Assembly (NCBI GenBank): GCA_011322445.1
Contig: DRMV01000032.1
Location: forward strand, 1-64,000
Reading direction: 5' to 3'
Length of the DNA: 64,000 nt
Source of the DNA: Chloroflexota bacterium
GTDB lineage: Bacteria; Chloroflexota; Anaerolineae; Anaerolineales; DRMV01
The notes below the pieces were generated by a model, which saw nothing but the letters and a program-made list of their open reading frames with translations, had not been told where the DNA came from and made no database searches. Every line of letters begins with the position of its first letter. The stretch's first letter is position 1. A program made the translations under genes and the position numbers. Shown piece after piece: positions 51,610-60,711 of the stretch.

Positions 51610-52229
51610 CCCTTTGGCACTGGCTTTTCCCGCTCGTCGGTTACCTGCTGGGCTCGCTGGCGTTTGCCGTCTGGCTGCCCCGCTGCGTCGCGGGCGTCGA
51701 CATCCGCACGAGCGGCTCAGGGCACGCCGGTGCCACCAACACCATGCGGCACATCGGCTGGGGGTGGGGGCTGGTCGTCTTTGCGCTCGATGTGCTCAAA
51801 GGTTACGTCGCCGTAGCGGTGGCACAGGCAGCCGGAGCAGGCCCCCTCATCGTGGCGCTCACCGCCGCGGCAGCGGTGGCCGGGCACATCTGGCCGGTGT
51901 TCGCCGGTTTTCGCGGCGGCATGGGGAACGCCCCCACCTTCGGCGCGCTGCTGGCCGTTTCTCCGCTGGGCGCGCTGCTGGCCGTGGGATGGCTGATTGC
52001 CTGGGTGCTTTTGCTGCACCACACGGCGCGTGGCAACGCCCTCGCCGCGGCCACCGCCTGGGCGCTCTTTTGGGCTGTGGGATTGACCGGCGCGCCGCTG
52101 GCCGTGGCCATTGCCCTGGCACCGGTGGTCACCCTGCGCTTTGCTCAAGACTGGCAACGCCAGTATCGTGAACTGTGGCTCGACCGCCCCGCCAGGGAAC
52201 CCGACGAGGGGCGCACACCCCCATCGTAA
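51606..52229 (+). CDS. plsY: glycerol-3-phosphate acyltransferase PlsY-like
   Basis: The 207-residue membrane enzyme would acylate glycerol-3-phosphate with acyl phosphate in phospholipid synthesis. Motif 1 appears as GSGHAGATNTMR (usually GSGNxGATN). Motif 2 appears as GHIWPVFAGFRGGMGNAPTFG (usually GHxxPxFxxFxGGKGVAT), so the Lys-Gly of the GGKG loop is replaced by Met-Gly. Five or six helices are predicted. The substitutions make activity less certain. Its ATG overlaps the CydD-like stop. Confidence 0.8.
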   Translation: MTLWHWLFPLVGYLLGSLAFAVWLPRCVAGVDIRTSGSGHAGATNTMRHIGWGWGLVVFALDVLKGYVAVAVAQAAGAGPLIVALTAAAAVAGHIWPVFAGFRGGMGNAPTFGALLAVSPLGALLAVGWLIAWVLLLHHTARGNALAAATAWALFWAVGLTGAPLAVAIALAPVVTLRFAQDWQRQYRELWLDRPAREPDEGRTPPS

Positions 52230-52248
52230 AGCCCCCGCGCTGGGAAGT

Positions 52249-53025
52249 TTATTCCCACCCCTGCAAGCGGAACGCCCGCACTGCCCAGTCGGCCAGGCGG
52301 GGGGCGAAGCACTGCGCCCAATAGAGCAAGCGCGCCTGAAAGGGCACGATGACCTCGGCGCGGTTGCGCTGCACCGCCCGCACGATGGCCTGCGCCACGG
52401 CTTCCGGCGGAATCTTGGCCGAGATCCACGGCACTTTGAGGTCGGCAATCATCGGCGTATCTACCCGCCCGGGGAACACGGTGCTGACGCCCACGCCGGT
52501 GCCGTGGAGTTCCTGCCGCAGCACATCGCCAAAGCCGCTGAGGGCAAACTTGGCCGCGACGTAAGGAGCATCGGGGGGCAGCCCCTTTTTGCCATCCATG
52601 GAAGTGACCAGCACGATATGGCCTTCGCCCCGCGCCAGCAGGTGCGGCAGGGCTTCCAGCACCAGATACACCCCACCATAGAAGTTGACGGCCAGGGAAC
52701 GTTCCAGCAAATCGGGGGTGAGGTCGCGAATTGGGCTGCGGAGGTACACCCCGGCATTAGCCACCACGCCATCCAGGCGCCCAAAGTGCTCACGGGTGCG
52801 CGCCACCAGCGCGGCTACATCGGCGCGGCGGGTAACATCGGTGGGCACGGTCAGGGCTTCCCGGCCCAGGGCGCGCACCCGCGCGGCCACGACTTCCAGC
52901 GCTTCAGGACGGCGCGCGGCCAGCGCCACATGCGCCCCGACACGCGCGAAAGCCCGCGCTGCGGCAGCACCAATGCCGCCAGAAGCGCCGGTGATGATGA
53001 TGACACGGTCATGGAGATCTTTCAT
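52249..53025 (-). CDS. short-chain dehydrogenase/reductase
   Basis: The 258-residue protein is a classical SDR: TGASGGIGAAAARAF for NAD(P) binding, NAG in VVANAGVYL, Ser in VLVTSMDGKKG and the Y-x3-K pair in PYVAAKFAL. Arg residues after the first strand (AARRPEAL) suggest NADP. The 18-residue extension at the C-terminus (FAPRLADWAVRAFRLQGWE) is hydrophobic and resembles ketoacyl or sphinganine-type reductases. Substrate unknown. It faces the plsY gene tail to tail. Confidence 0.9.
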   Translation of the reverse strand: MKDLHDRVIIITGASGGIGAAAARAFARVGAHVALAARRPEALEVVAARVRALGREALTVPTDVTRRADVAALVARTREHFGRLDGVVANAGVYLRSPIRDLTPDLLERSLAVNFYGGVYLVLEALPHLLARGEGHIVLVTSMDGKKGLPPDAPYVAAKFALSGFGDVLRQELHGTGVGVSTVFPGRVDTPMIADLKVPWISAKIPPEAVAQAIVRAVQRNRAEVIVPFQARLLYWAQCFAPRLADWAVRAFRLQGWE

Positions 53026-53050
53026 CGCACCCTCATAGCAAGGAAAAACC

Positions 53051-53255
53051 GTAACTGCTCAGCCTCGGTAAGGAGAAACCACAGATTACGCAGAAAAACA
53101 TCCACCAATTGCACAGATTAGCACAGATTGGGAAAAAACGCTGAAAAGCCCAACGCTCCCGTCCGTTTCTTGGCGGCCTTGGCGCCCTAAAAATCCGCGG
53201 CCATCCGTTTTATCCGCGTGATTCGCGGCCTGTTTTTCCAGAGCTGAACAGTTAC
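53051..53255. repeat. 205-bp element with terminal inverted repeats (MITE-like), copy 2
   Basis: GTAACTGCTCAGC at the left and GCTGAACAGTTAC at the right pair with one mismatch. Inside, ACCACAGATT and CACAGATTAGCACAGATT are followed by CTTGGCGGCCTTGGCGCC. Parts and order match the element at 25580-25740. It lies in the 327-nt gap between the SDR and sulfotransferase genes; another ACCACAGATTGCACAGA and a short ACCGACTAACC tandem follow it up to 53335. Confidence 0.65.
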
Positions 53256-53352
53256 GAAAAACCACAGATTGCACAGACTCCGCAGAGCACCACCCACCAA
53301 TGGACTAACTAACCGACTAACCGACGAACCGCCTCATTGCCGCCCCTCCCTA

Positions 53353-54513
53353 TCAAAACGTGAAACCGTACATCTCGGCCACGCCGGCACACAGGCGGGC
53401 CAGGTCTTCCCGGCTCAGCCCCCACTGTTCCAGCGTGTATTTGTTCGGGCTGCGGTAAGCCCGCACGCGGGCGTCTTCGGCTTCCAGATAGCGCGCCAGC
53501 GCGGGCGGCATGGCGAGTTCCAGTTGCTCGTAAATGCGGTGCACCGTCTGGCGGTAATTTTGCGTCAGGTCGCGAAAGCCAACCCGCACATAACGGTTCG
53601 GGGGCAGGTCGGCCAGGTCTTCGTGTAAACGGCGATACCAGAGGCAATACACCTCAGCCAGGATACGGGCCTCCCGCCGCACATCGCCGGGGCAGCCGTT
53701 CATGCGCCAGTGGCCGTACCACAGCGCCACCGCCGAAGGGATGACTTCGGCCGGATGGCGCACCAGATGGATGAATTTGGCATCGGGGAAGGCGGCGCGC
53801 AGGTCGGGCATGGCCGAAGAGAAGGTGGGCGGTTTGCTCAGATGCCGCCCGCCGCCGTGCGCGTAGAGGTGACGCTGCAACATGCTGCGGTAGAAGGCCA
53901 TTTCCTGGCGGCGGCGCTTTGCGGGCACCCGGCGGGAATAATCGGCGTAATCGGCCAGCAGTTCCGGGAAAGGGAAGAACGCCAGCAGGTCGTAGCAGGC
54001 CGCCTGGTGCAGCAGCAGTTGGACGTCTTCCTCAGGCTGCAGAAAACTCAGGCGATGGACGCGAAAGTAATCGCGTGCGTTGGGCATCTGGCTCCAACGG
54101 GCTTCCAGACGCACCCAGCCACGCTGCAAAGGCTGCCCCAGCCGATCATCCAGCGCTTTTACCGCCCAGGCAAGTTTGCGCTGCACCACCGAGGGCGCCA
54201 GCAGGCTTTCCCACAAATCCATCGGCACGAACTGGGGGTCGCGCTGCAAGGTACGCATGAGCAAGGTGGTGCCGGAACGCTGGGTTGCGGCAATGAAAAC
54301 CGGCTCGCGCACTTCCTGCCGCCGAAAACCGGGGAAGAGCAGGCGGTCGGCTGCCCAGGCAAGGCGGTGCGCCGCCCCTAGCAGGGGGTAGAACAGCAGC
54401 ATTTGGGTAACGAGGAAACCCACGCGCTGCGGGCACAGCCGCCCGGGCGTGTTGCGAGAGCGGAAGAAACTATGGGAAAGCAAGCGCAGCATCAGGCGGG
54501 CGTTGAAGGTCAT
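53353..54513 (-). CDS. sulfotransferase family protein
   Basis: The 386-residue protein has the 5'-phosphosulfate loop PVFIAATQRSGTTLLMRTL near residue 72 and the 3'-phosphate-binding segment FIHLVRHPAEVIPSAVALW near residue 245. A C-terminal helix-rich tail ends with SREDLARLCAGVAEMYGF. It would transfer sulfate from PAPS to an unknown acceptor, producing PAP, the substrate of the BPNT enzyme at 39961-40971. GGAGG precedes the ATG. The uppP gene is 21 nt upstream. Confidence 0.88.
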   Translation of the reverse strand: MTFNARLMLRLLSHSFFRSRNTPGRLCPQRVGFLVTQMLLFYPLLGAAHRLAWAADRLLFPGFRRQEVREPVFIAATQRSGTTLLMRTLQRDPQFVPMDLWESLLAPSVVQRKLAWAVKALDDRLGQPLQRGWVRLEARWSQMPNARDYFRVHRLSFLQPEEDVQLLLHQAACYDLLAFFPFPELLADYADYSRRVPAKRRRQEMAFYRSMLQRHLYAHGGGRHLSKPPTFSSAMPDLRAAFPDAKFIHLVRHPAEVIPSAVALWYGHWRMNGCPGDVRREARILAEVYCLWYRRLHEDLADLPPNRYVRVGFRDLTQNYRQTVHRIYEQLELAMPPALARYLEAEDARVRAYRSPNKYTLEQWGLSREDLARLCAGVAEMYGFTF

Positions 54514-54534
54514 GCCGCTTTCCTCCGGCGAAGA

Positions 54535-55350
54535 TCAGGGCAGGGTCACCAAAATGAGTGTGCCTACCAAAACGCAATAAACGGCGAAAACATACAAACT
54601 GTGGCTGCCGAGGTAGCGCAGCAGCCAGCGGATGGCGAGATAGCCCACCGCGGCGGCCGTCAGGAAACCCACCAGCACCGGCAGCCAGGCGGCGCCCAGG
54701 GCAGGCAGGGTGAGCAAGTCCTTGAGCGCGACCACCCCCGCCCCCAGCATCACCGGCACGGACATGAGGAAGGAAAAGCGCGCCGCGGTCGGGCGGTCCA
54801 GGTGGCGCACCATGCCGCCGCTGATGGTGCTGCCGCTGCGCGAAACGCCGGGAAACAGCGCCAACACCTGGAACAGCCCCATCACGAGGGCGTCGCCCCA
54901 GTTGAGTTGAGCCAGGTTGCGGCGACGGCGGCCGACGAGTTCCCCCAGCACCAGCAGCGCCGCCGTGCCCCAGAGGAAAAAGCCCACCGCTCGCGGCGAG
55001 GAAAACGCCGCTTCCACCGAATCTTTCAGCCACAGCCCCCCGGCCACCGCGGGCAGCGTTGCCAGGATGAGATACCACCCCAAACGGGCCTCGGCGGTTT
55101 CCAACGGGCGGCGGCGGGCCAGGGCTTCCAGAAAGCCCACCGTGATGCCCCAGAGGTCATCCCAGAAATAGACAATGACCGCCAGCAGGGTGCCCATTTG
55201 CACCAGCACATCGAACACAAAGGCCACATCTTTCGGGAAGTGCCAGCCCAGCAGGTGCGGCACCAGCACCAGATGGCCGGAACTGGAAATCGGCAGGAAC
55301 TCGGTCAGACCCTGCACGATGCCCAAAACGAAAGCCTGGAAAAGCGTCAT
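54535..55350 (-). CDS. uppP: undecaprenyl-diphosphatase (BacA/UppP)
   Basis: This membrane enzyme recycles undecaprenyl diphosphate during peptidoglycan synthesis. The 271-residue protein has the two signature loops, GLTEFLPISSSGHLVLV near residue 15 (E and S residues) and FPGVSRSGSTISGGMVRHL near residue 167. About eight helices are predicted. GGAGG precedes the ATG. The gene is upstream of the sulfotransferase gene by 21 nt. Confidence 0.96.
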   Translation of the reverse strand: MTLFQAFVLGIVQGLTEFLPISSSGHLVLVPHLLGWHFPKDVAFVFDVLVQMGTLLAVIVYFWDDLWGITVGFLEALARRRPLETAEARLGWYLILATLPAVAGGLWLKDSVEAAFSSPRAVGFFLWGTAALLVLGELVGRRRRNLAQLNWGDALVMGLFQVLALFPGVSRSGSTISGGMVRHLDRPTAARFSFLMSVPVMLGAGVVALKDLLTLPALGAAWLPVLVGFLTAAAVGYLAIRWLLRYLGSHSLYVFAVYCVLVGTLILVTLP

Positions 55351-55393
55351 CTCAACCTCCGGGGGCCCGGTATGCAGTGTTCCTTACCATGCA

Positions 55394-55421
55394 GGCGGGG
55401 CAGGATGCCATCCCGCCCCGC
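55394..55421. repeat. GGGCGGGATG-like palindrome after the S41 protease gene
   Basis: GGCGGGGCAGGATG pairs with CATCCCGCCCCGCC. It lies 8 nt past the stop of the S41 protease. It has the same core as the copies at 19366 and 48288. Confidence 0.65.
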
Positions 55422-55429
55422 CCCCAGGG

Positions 55430-57955
55430 TTACGGCTTGACATAGACATTGTAGGCCAAAATGTAATCGCCGGCGGGGTAGTCATCCTGGCCATCGTTGA
55501 TTTTCTGCGTGAAAGTGGCCTTGATGCTGAGGTGGTGCTCGCCGGCAGGCCAGTCTTTCAACACGGCATACACCAGGCGGCACGAAAGGCCCTGCCTGGT
55601 CTGATACTCGTAAGTCGAGAGGGCGTCAGCAGGCACGACCTGGCCGTCCAGGGTGAACGTCAGTTGAATGTGCTTGAAGTTGTCGGCGAGGGTGTCTTTG
55701 TCGCTGGCGCACCAGCCATACGACCACACCAACGGCTTGGTGCCATCGCTCACCGGCACGGTGTAGGTGATGGTGCCCGGCCTGGCAAAGTCTTCTGCCG
55801 TGGGTTTCTCGCGCGCCAGGTCTTCCAGGAACTTGGTGCCGCTCAGCAAATACCCTTGCGCTTTGTCGGGGGCCACCAACTGCGGCGGGCCCGAAGGTTC
55901 AATGCCCGCGCCCGCGGGCTTGAGGATGGCTTCCTCGGCGACCTTGAGCACGACGTCGTCGTCCCGCAGCAGGGTCTTGGGGGTCAATGGCACCCGCAGG
56001 GTGGGCTGCACGCCCTGGCCTTCCAGGAAGAGCGAACCGTCGGGGTTCACAAAGCGCCCCGTGGGAATCTGCATAGAAAGGCCATCGGGCATCTTGATTT
56101 GCCCGCGGGAAACCTCGGCTTCCGTGCCGCTGGTGGGGTATTCCCCAATCACCATCGCGCCGGGCACTTTGCTGAAGCCATAGGCTTCCAACTCACAGGC
56201 GCTGTAACACGCGGGCCCCACCAGCACGGCCAGTTTATCGAAGTGATATTGTTCTTCGTTGGGCAGGAACTTGTCCGGCTCGCCTTCCGGCTCGAACTTG
56301 CCGGTCTTGTCGCTGTAGTATTCCAGTTGACCGAGGGTGATGGTCTTTTTGGTGAAGAAACCCGCCAGCCCCAGCGGTGCGCCGCCGCTGTTGTAGCGCA
56401 TGTCGATGATCAGCCCCGGCACCTTCTTCGCCTGGAACTGCTTCAGCGCCCGCTCGAACAGCCGGATGATGAGGTTGAGGTCGTCGTAGTTGGAATTGAT
56501 GCGGATGTAACCCACACCGGAATCCAGAATGCGGTAGTCCACCGGCAGGTAGGTTTGCTTGGGGGCATTGTGGTAAATGGAAGTGTAGTTGAAACTGTCG
56601 CGCTCGGCAACGGCGGTCAGTTTCACCGTCTTGGGCTGCTGTGTGCCGGGGTTGATGAAGGTCACCGTGGCTTTGTCGCCGGGCTGGGCGCGCAGCAGGT
56701 AACGCGCCTGCTGGTAGCGCAGCGCCCATTCGGTGGACATCGGCAGCGACCACGGCTTGATCTTTTTCAGCGCCTCGTCAATCGGCTGGCCGTTGAACTC
56801 GGTCACGATCGCGCCCTTCTGGATCCCCGCCTCATCGGCCGGGCCGCCCTTGAGCACATACACCACCAGATAGCGGCCATCGTCCATCCGCCGAATGGCG
56901 AAGCCATAGCCGCCTTCAGTGGCCTTCATGAAGAGCTGATAGCCGTACTCGGTCATGCTGAGGCCCACGTGGCCGTCTTTGAAAGCCCAGGTGAAATCGC
57001 GCAGCGCCAGCCAGAAGGCGTTGGGGTCGTTGTTCTTTTGAGCCTCCTCGACCCGCGGCTTGAGTTCTTTGTAAAGGGCGTCCCAATCCGGTTCTTTGTT
57101 GGGATACCCATTGAAGGCGTACTCCTTGCGGGCAAACGCGAACAGTTTGTCGAAGGCTTCGGTATAGGAAAGTTTAGAGAAGTCCTTGATTGCCGCCTCT
57201 TTCGGCTCGTAGAGCGTCAGGTCGGCCACCTCGGCGCGGATGAATTTGAAAGGCTTCTGGTTGAGGTCGACGATGGTATAACCCGCCGGAATGGGCGCGA
57301 CGGGGTCGTCTTTGGTAAAGAGTTTGCCATCGGGGCCAAAGCCGGTGGGGAATTCCTGCTGGCTGTCAGGCGCCCACACCACCAGTTTGCCGCCGATGAC
57401 TTCATCCTGATTTTCCGAATCGGTTTTCACGGAAGCCAGATACCCCGGCCAGCCGTAAGAGCGGTCGTCGCCTACCGAATAAGGGCCGCCGGTCAGGTTG
57501 GGCCAGTAACTGACGGCGAAAATCTGCACGCCTTTGTCCTTGTGGCCGTTGTTGTCCACATCGGCAAAGTGGGCTTCAGGGCGCGCCGGCAATTCGATTT
57601 CATAAGTGCCATGCTTGGCTTTGGGGTCGAGTTTGAGATACCCCAGCACCTGCGATTCCACCGGGATTTCCCAATCGCGGTTGCGGGTGACAAAGCCGTA
57701 CATATCCACCAGCGCCACGGCCTGCTCGACGTAGTAGGTCGTAATGATGTCGTTGGTGTAATCGAATTCGCCGGTAACCTTCACGGCGCTGGGGCCGCTG
57801 ATGGCAGGCAGCGGCGTCGGCGAAGCCGCGGCAGCGGGAGCAGCCGTTGCCTCAGACGGCGTCGGCGAAGGAATGGGCGTCGCCGGACCGCAAGCAGCCA
57901 GCAAAAGCGCCGCGGCCACCACAACAAAGAAGACCAAACGCCAAGATTTATGCAT
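55430..57955 (-). CDS. S41 family C-terminal processing peptidase-like lipoprotein
   Basis: The 841-residue protein has a lipoprotein signal (LLLAACG, residues 16-23) and a Thr/Pro linker. A PDZ-like segment (about 350-420; LKGGPADEAGIQKGAIVTEFNGQPID) precedes the S41 protease core with VLVGPACYSACELEAYGF carrying the likely catalytic Ser. A beta-rich C-terminal domain follows. The large N-terminal domain (residues 50-250) is unassigned. ATG 57955 has GAGGAG upstream; the open frame continues 1.1 kb further but is antisense to the M16 gene there. Confidence 0.82.
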   Translation of the reverse strand: MHKSWRLVFFVVVAAALLLAACGPATPIPSPTPSEATAAPAAAASPTPLPAISGPSAVKVTGEFDYTNDIITTYYVEQAVALVDMYGFVTRNRDWEIPVESQVLGYLKLDPKAKHGTYEIELPARPEAHFADVDNNGHKDKGVQIFAVSYWPNLTGGPYSVGDDRSYGWPGYLASVKTDSENQDEVIGGKLVVWAPDSQQEFPTGFGPDGKLFTKDDPVAPIPAGYTIVDLNQKPFKFIRAEVADLTLYEPKEAAIKDFSKLSYTEAFDKLFAFARKEYAFNGYPNKEPDWDALYKELKPRVEEAQKNNDPNAFWLALRDFTWAFKDGHVGLSMTEYGYQLFMKATEGGYGFAIRRMDDGRYLVVYVLKGGPADEAGIQKGAIVTEFNGQPIDEALKKIKPWSLPMSTEWALRYQQARYLLRAQPGDKATVTFINPGTQQPKTVKLTAVAERDSFNYTSIYHNAPKQTYLPVDYRILDSGVGYIRINSNYDDLNLIIRLFERALKQFQAKKVPGLIIDMRYNSGGAPLGLAGFFTKKTITLGQLEYYSDKTGKFEPEGEPDKFLPNEEQYHFDKLAVLVGPACYSACELEAYGFSKVPGAMVIGEYPTSGTEAEVSRGQIKMPDGLSMQIPTGRFVNPDGSLFLEGQGVQPTLRVPLTPKTLLRDDDVVLKVAEEAILKPAGAGIEPSGPPQLVAPDKAQGYLLSGTKFLEDLAREKPTAEDFARPGTITYTVPVSDGTKPLVWSYGWCASDKDTLADNFKHIQLTFTLDGQVVPADALSTYEYQTRQGLSCRLVYAVLKDWPAGEHHLSIKATFTQKINDGQDDYPAGDYILAYNVYVKP

Positions 57956-58068
57956 CACACGCTCCTCATTCGGACTGAATCGAAAAGGGAACAAAAACCA
58001 GCGGGCGCGTTTGTACCTTCCCATCGCGCGCCATGCTCGATTATACACGAACTTGCCAGGAAAGCGTT

Positions 58069-58074
58069 TATAAT
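58069..58074 (+). promoter_or_regulatory. putative -10 box of the M16 peptidase gene
   Basis: TATAAT lies 32 nt before ATG 58106 in the divergent gap to the S41 gene. The -35 is weak. Confidence 0.4.
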
Positions 58075-58105
58075 GGGAACCACCACTCTCTCCCGCGGAG
58101 GTTCC

Positions 58106-59380
58106 ATGCTCACCACCACCCTGTCCAACGGCCTCACCGTTTTCCTCAAAGAAATCCACACCGCGCCCATCATCAGCCACTGGGTGTGGTACCGCGTCGG
58201 CTCGCGCGACGAAATCCCCGGCATCACCGGCATTTCCCACTGGGTCGAGCACATGCAGTTCAAGGGCACGCCCAAATTCCCCGCGGGCGTGCTCGACAAG
58301 GCCATCTCCCGCACCGGCGGCACCTGGAACGCCTTCACCTACCTGGACTGGACCACCTTCTACGAAACCCTGCCCGCCGACCAGGTGCAACTGGCCCTCG
58401 ACCTGGAAAGCGACCGCATGGTCAACAGCCGCTTCGACCCCGACGAGGTGGCTTCCGAGCGCACCGTGGTGATTTCCGAGCGGCAGGGCAACGAAAACGA
58501 GCCTTCCTTCCTGCTGGCCGAAGAGGTGCAGGCCGCGGCCTTTCGGGTGCATTCCTACCACCACGAGGTCATCGGCGACCTGGCCGACCTGGAAACCATG
58601 ACCCGCGACGACCTCTACCGCCACTACCGCACCTACTACATCCCCAACAACGCGGTGCTGGCCATCGCGGGCGACTTCCAGGCCGAAGCCATGCTCCAGC
58701 GGGTGCAGGAAGCCTACGGCAGCATCCCTGCGGGGGAAGCCCCGCCCCGCCGCGCCCGCCCGGAACCGCCCCAGCGCGGCGAGCGCCGCGTCACCGTGGA
58801 AGGCCCCGGCGAAACCGTCTTCCTGCAGGTGGCCTACCACGCCCCCAACGCCACCCACCCCGACTTCTTCCCGCTGCTGGCGCTGGACAGCCTCCTCAGC
58901 GGCCCCACCAACCTCAACCTGTTCGGCAGCGGCCTGACCAACAAGACCTCGCGCCTCTACCGCGCCCTGGTAGATACGCAATATGCCGTCAGTGTGGGCG
59001 GCGTGCTGCACCCCACCATCGACCCCTACCTCTACACCCTGCACGCCATCGTGCACCCCGACCGCACCGCCGAAGAAACCCTGCAAGCCTTAGACGGCGA
59101 AATCGCCCGCCTGCAAGACGCCCCGCCCCCCGAAGACGACCTGCAGCGCGCCCTCAAACAGGCGCGCGCCCTCTTTGCCTACGGCAGCGAGAGCATCTCC
59201 AATCAGGCCTTCTGGATGGGCTACAGCGCCATGTTCGCCGACTACGCATGGTACACCCGCTTCCTGGAACGCCTGGAAGCCGTCACGCCGGAAGACGTCC
59301 AGCGGGTTGCCCAAACCTACCTGCGCCCGCAGAACCGCGTCGTCGGCGTGTATCTCCCCGCCAACGAGGTTTCCCAATGA
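58106..59380 (+). CDS. M16 family zinc peptidase
   Basis: The 424-residue protein has one complete M16 half: the inverted zinc motif H-x-x-E-H in GISHWVEHMQFKGT (residues near 45-58), with the third ligand Glu about 75 residues later in NENEPSFLLAEEV. LDLESDRMVNSRFDPDEVASE and HSYHHEVIGDLADLETM match the family. It lacks a signal peptide and is likely cytoplasmic. GGAGG precedes the ATG. It overlaps the M19 gene by 4 nt. Confidence 0.93.
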   Translation: MLTTTLSNGLTVFLKEIHTAPIISHWVWYRVGSRDEIPGITGISHWVEHMQFKGTPKFPAGVLDKAISRTGGTWNAFTYLDWTTFYETLPADQVQLALDLESDRMVNSRFDPDEVASERTVVISERQGNENEPSFLLAEEVQAAAFRVHSYHHEVIGDLADLETMTRDDLYRHYRTYYIPNNAVLAIAGDFQAEAMLQRVQEAYGSIPAGEAPPRRARPEPPQRGERRVTVEGPGETVFLQVAYHAPNATHPDFFPLLALDSLLSGPTNLNLFGSGLTNKTSRLYRALVDTQYAVSVGGVLHPTIDPYLYTLHAIVHPDRTAEETLQALDGEIARLQDAPPPEDDLQRALKQARALFAYGSESISNQAFWMGYSAMFADYAWYTRFLERLEAVTPEDVQRVAQTYLRPQNRVVGVYLPANEVSQ

Positions 59381-60456
59381 TCATCGATGCCCATGAAGAT
59401 TTAGCCTGGAACATGCTCACCTTCGGGCGCGACTACACCCGCAGCGCCGCCGAAACCCGCCGCGCCGAAGCCGAAACCGGCAGCACTGCCCCGCAGGTCA
59501 ACGGCAACACCCTGCTGGGCTACCCCGACTACCTGCGCGGGCAGGTGGGCATCGTGTTCGGCACCCTCTTTGCCGCCCCCAACCGCCGCAAAGCCGGTCA
59601 GTGGGATACGCCCACCTACGCCAACGCCGAAGAGGCCCACCGCCTCTACCGCGCCCAGGTGGAAGCCTACCACCGCCTGACCGCAGAGCATCCCGACAAA
59701 TTCCGCCTGCTGCGCACCCGCGCCGACCTGAACGCCCACATCGCCGAATGGAAGCAAAAGCCCGCCGAAGCCGCCAAACCCATTGGGCTGGTGATTTTGA
59801 TGGAAGGCGCCGAGGGCGTCCGCACGCCCGACGAACTGCCCGCGTGGTGGGAAAGCGGCGTGCGCGTCATCGGCCCCGCGTGGGCAGGCACCCGCTTCTG
59901 CGGCGGCACCGGCGAGCCGGGCCCCCTCACCGACGAAGGCCGCGCCCTGCTGCGCGGCATGGCCGCGGCGGGCTTCCTGCTGGATCTCAGCCACATGGAC
60001 GCCGAGGCCGCCCGGGAAGCCGTGGAAACCTACGAAGGCGGCGTGATCGCCAGCCACGCCAATCCCGCCGCGCTGCTGCCCGAAAGCAACAGCAACCGCT
60101 TCCTGCCCGACGATGTCATCGACGCCCTCGCCGCCCGCGACGGCGTGATCGGCATCGTGCCCTTCAACCGCTTTTTGGATGCCGCCTGGAAGCCCGGCGA
60201 CCCGCGCCTCCCGCTGGAAAAGGTCGTAGAGCACATCGACTACATCTGCCAGCGCACCGGCAGCAGCCGCCATGTGGCCCTCGGCTCCGATTTCGACGGC
60301 GGCTTTGGGGTAGAAAGCGTGCCCGCGGGCATTGACACCGTGGCCGATTTGCAAAAACTCGCGCCCTTGCTGGAAGCCCGCGGTTATACCAACGACGACA
60401 TCGCCGCCATCTTCGCCCACAACTGGCTGCGCAAACTCAAAGCGATCTTGCCCTAA
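59377..60456 (+). CDS. membrane dipeptidase (peptidase M19)
   Basis: The 359-residue (beta/alpha)8 metallopeptidase has its first metal motif in IIDAHEDLAWNML (family usually H-x-D), an EGAEGVRTPDEL segment with the bridging Glu, LDLSHMDAEAAREAV, VIASHANPAAL and the C-terminal GSDFDGGFGVES. The family cleaves dipeptides and related cyclic compounds; some members have no proteolytic role. The start is in the 4-nt overlap with the M16 gene. Confidence 0.92.
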   Translation: MIIDAHEDLAWNMLTFGRDYTRSAAETRRAEAETGSTAPQVNGNTLLGYPDYLRGQVGIVFGTLFAAPNRRKAGQWDTPTYANAEEAHRLYRAQVEAYHRLTAEHPDKFRLLRTRADLNAHIAEWKQKPAEAAKPIGLVILMEGAEGVRTPDELPAWWESGVRVIGPAWAGTRFCGGTGEPGPLTDEGRALLRGMAAAGFLLDLSHMDAEAAREAVETYEGGVIASHANPAALLPESNSNRFLPDDVIDALAARDGVIGIVPFNRFLDAAWKPGDPRLPLEKVVEHIDYICQRTGSSRHVALGSDFDGGFGVESVPAGIDTVADLQKLAPLLEARGYTNDDIAAIFAHNWLRKLKAILP

Positions 60457-60559
60457 TTGATTGTGGGCTGACCCCCGCAGGGGAGCGCCCGAAGCCAGGT
60501 ACGATCTCTCCCTACCCCCGCTCCGGCGAGGCTTCGGCTTCGCTCAACCCGCCGGAGCC

Positions 60560-60596
60560 GCCCCCTTCCCTCCCTTACGAAGGGAGGGAAGGGGGC
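60560..60596. repeat. perfect 17-bp inverted repeat, CCCTTCCCTCCC type
   Basis: A 17-bp arm (GCCCCCTTCCCTCCCTT) pairs perfectly over a 3-nt loop. It lies 103 nt past the M19 stop in the 255-nt gap to the nucleoside kinase gene. No T-run follows. The rest of the gap shows no gene. Confidence 0.8.
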
Positions 60597-60711
60597 AGAT
60601 GAGCCGAGTGTCAGCGAGGCTCTTCGGGGGATGGGTGAGATTCGCCATCAGGGGCTGATGGCGCTTTCTGAATGACCAAATCCAGCTTGAGAATATCCTA
60701 ACGAGGTTCCC

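Noticed and set aside
55430-59086. 1218-codon open frame for the S41 protease
   Set aside because: The lipoprotein signal and ribosome binding site at 57955 set the start; the upstream extension is antisense to the M16 gene.
55175-59380. 1401-codon open frame on the plus strand
   Set aside because: Only the last 424 codons (from 58106) are real, the M16 peptidase; the upstream part is antisense to the S41 and uppP genes.
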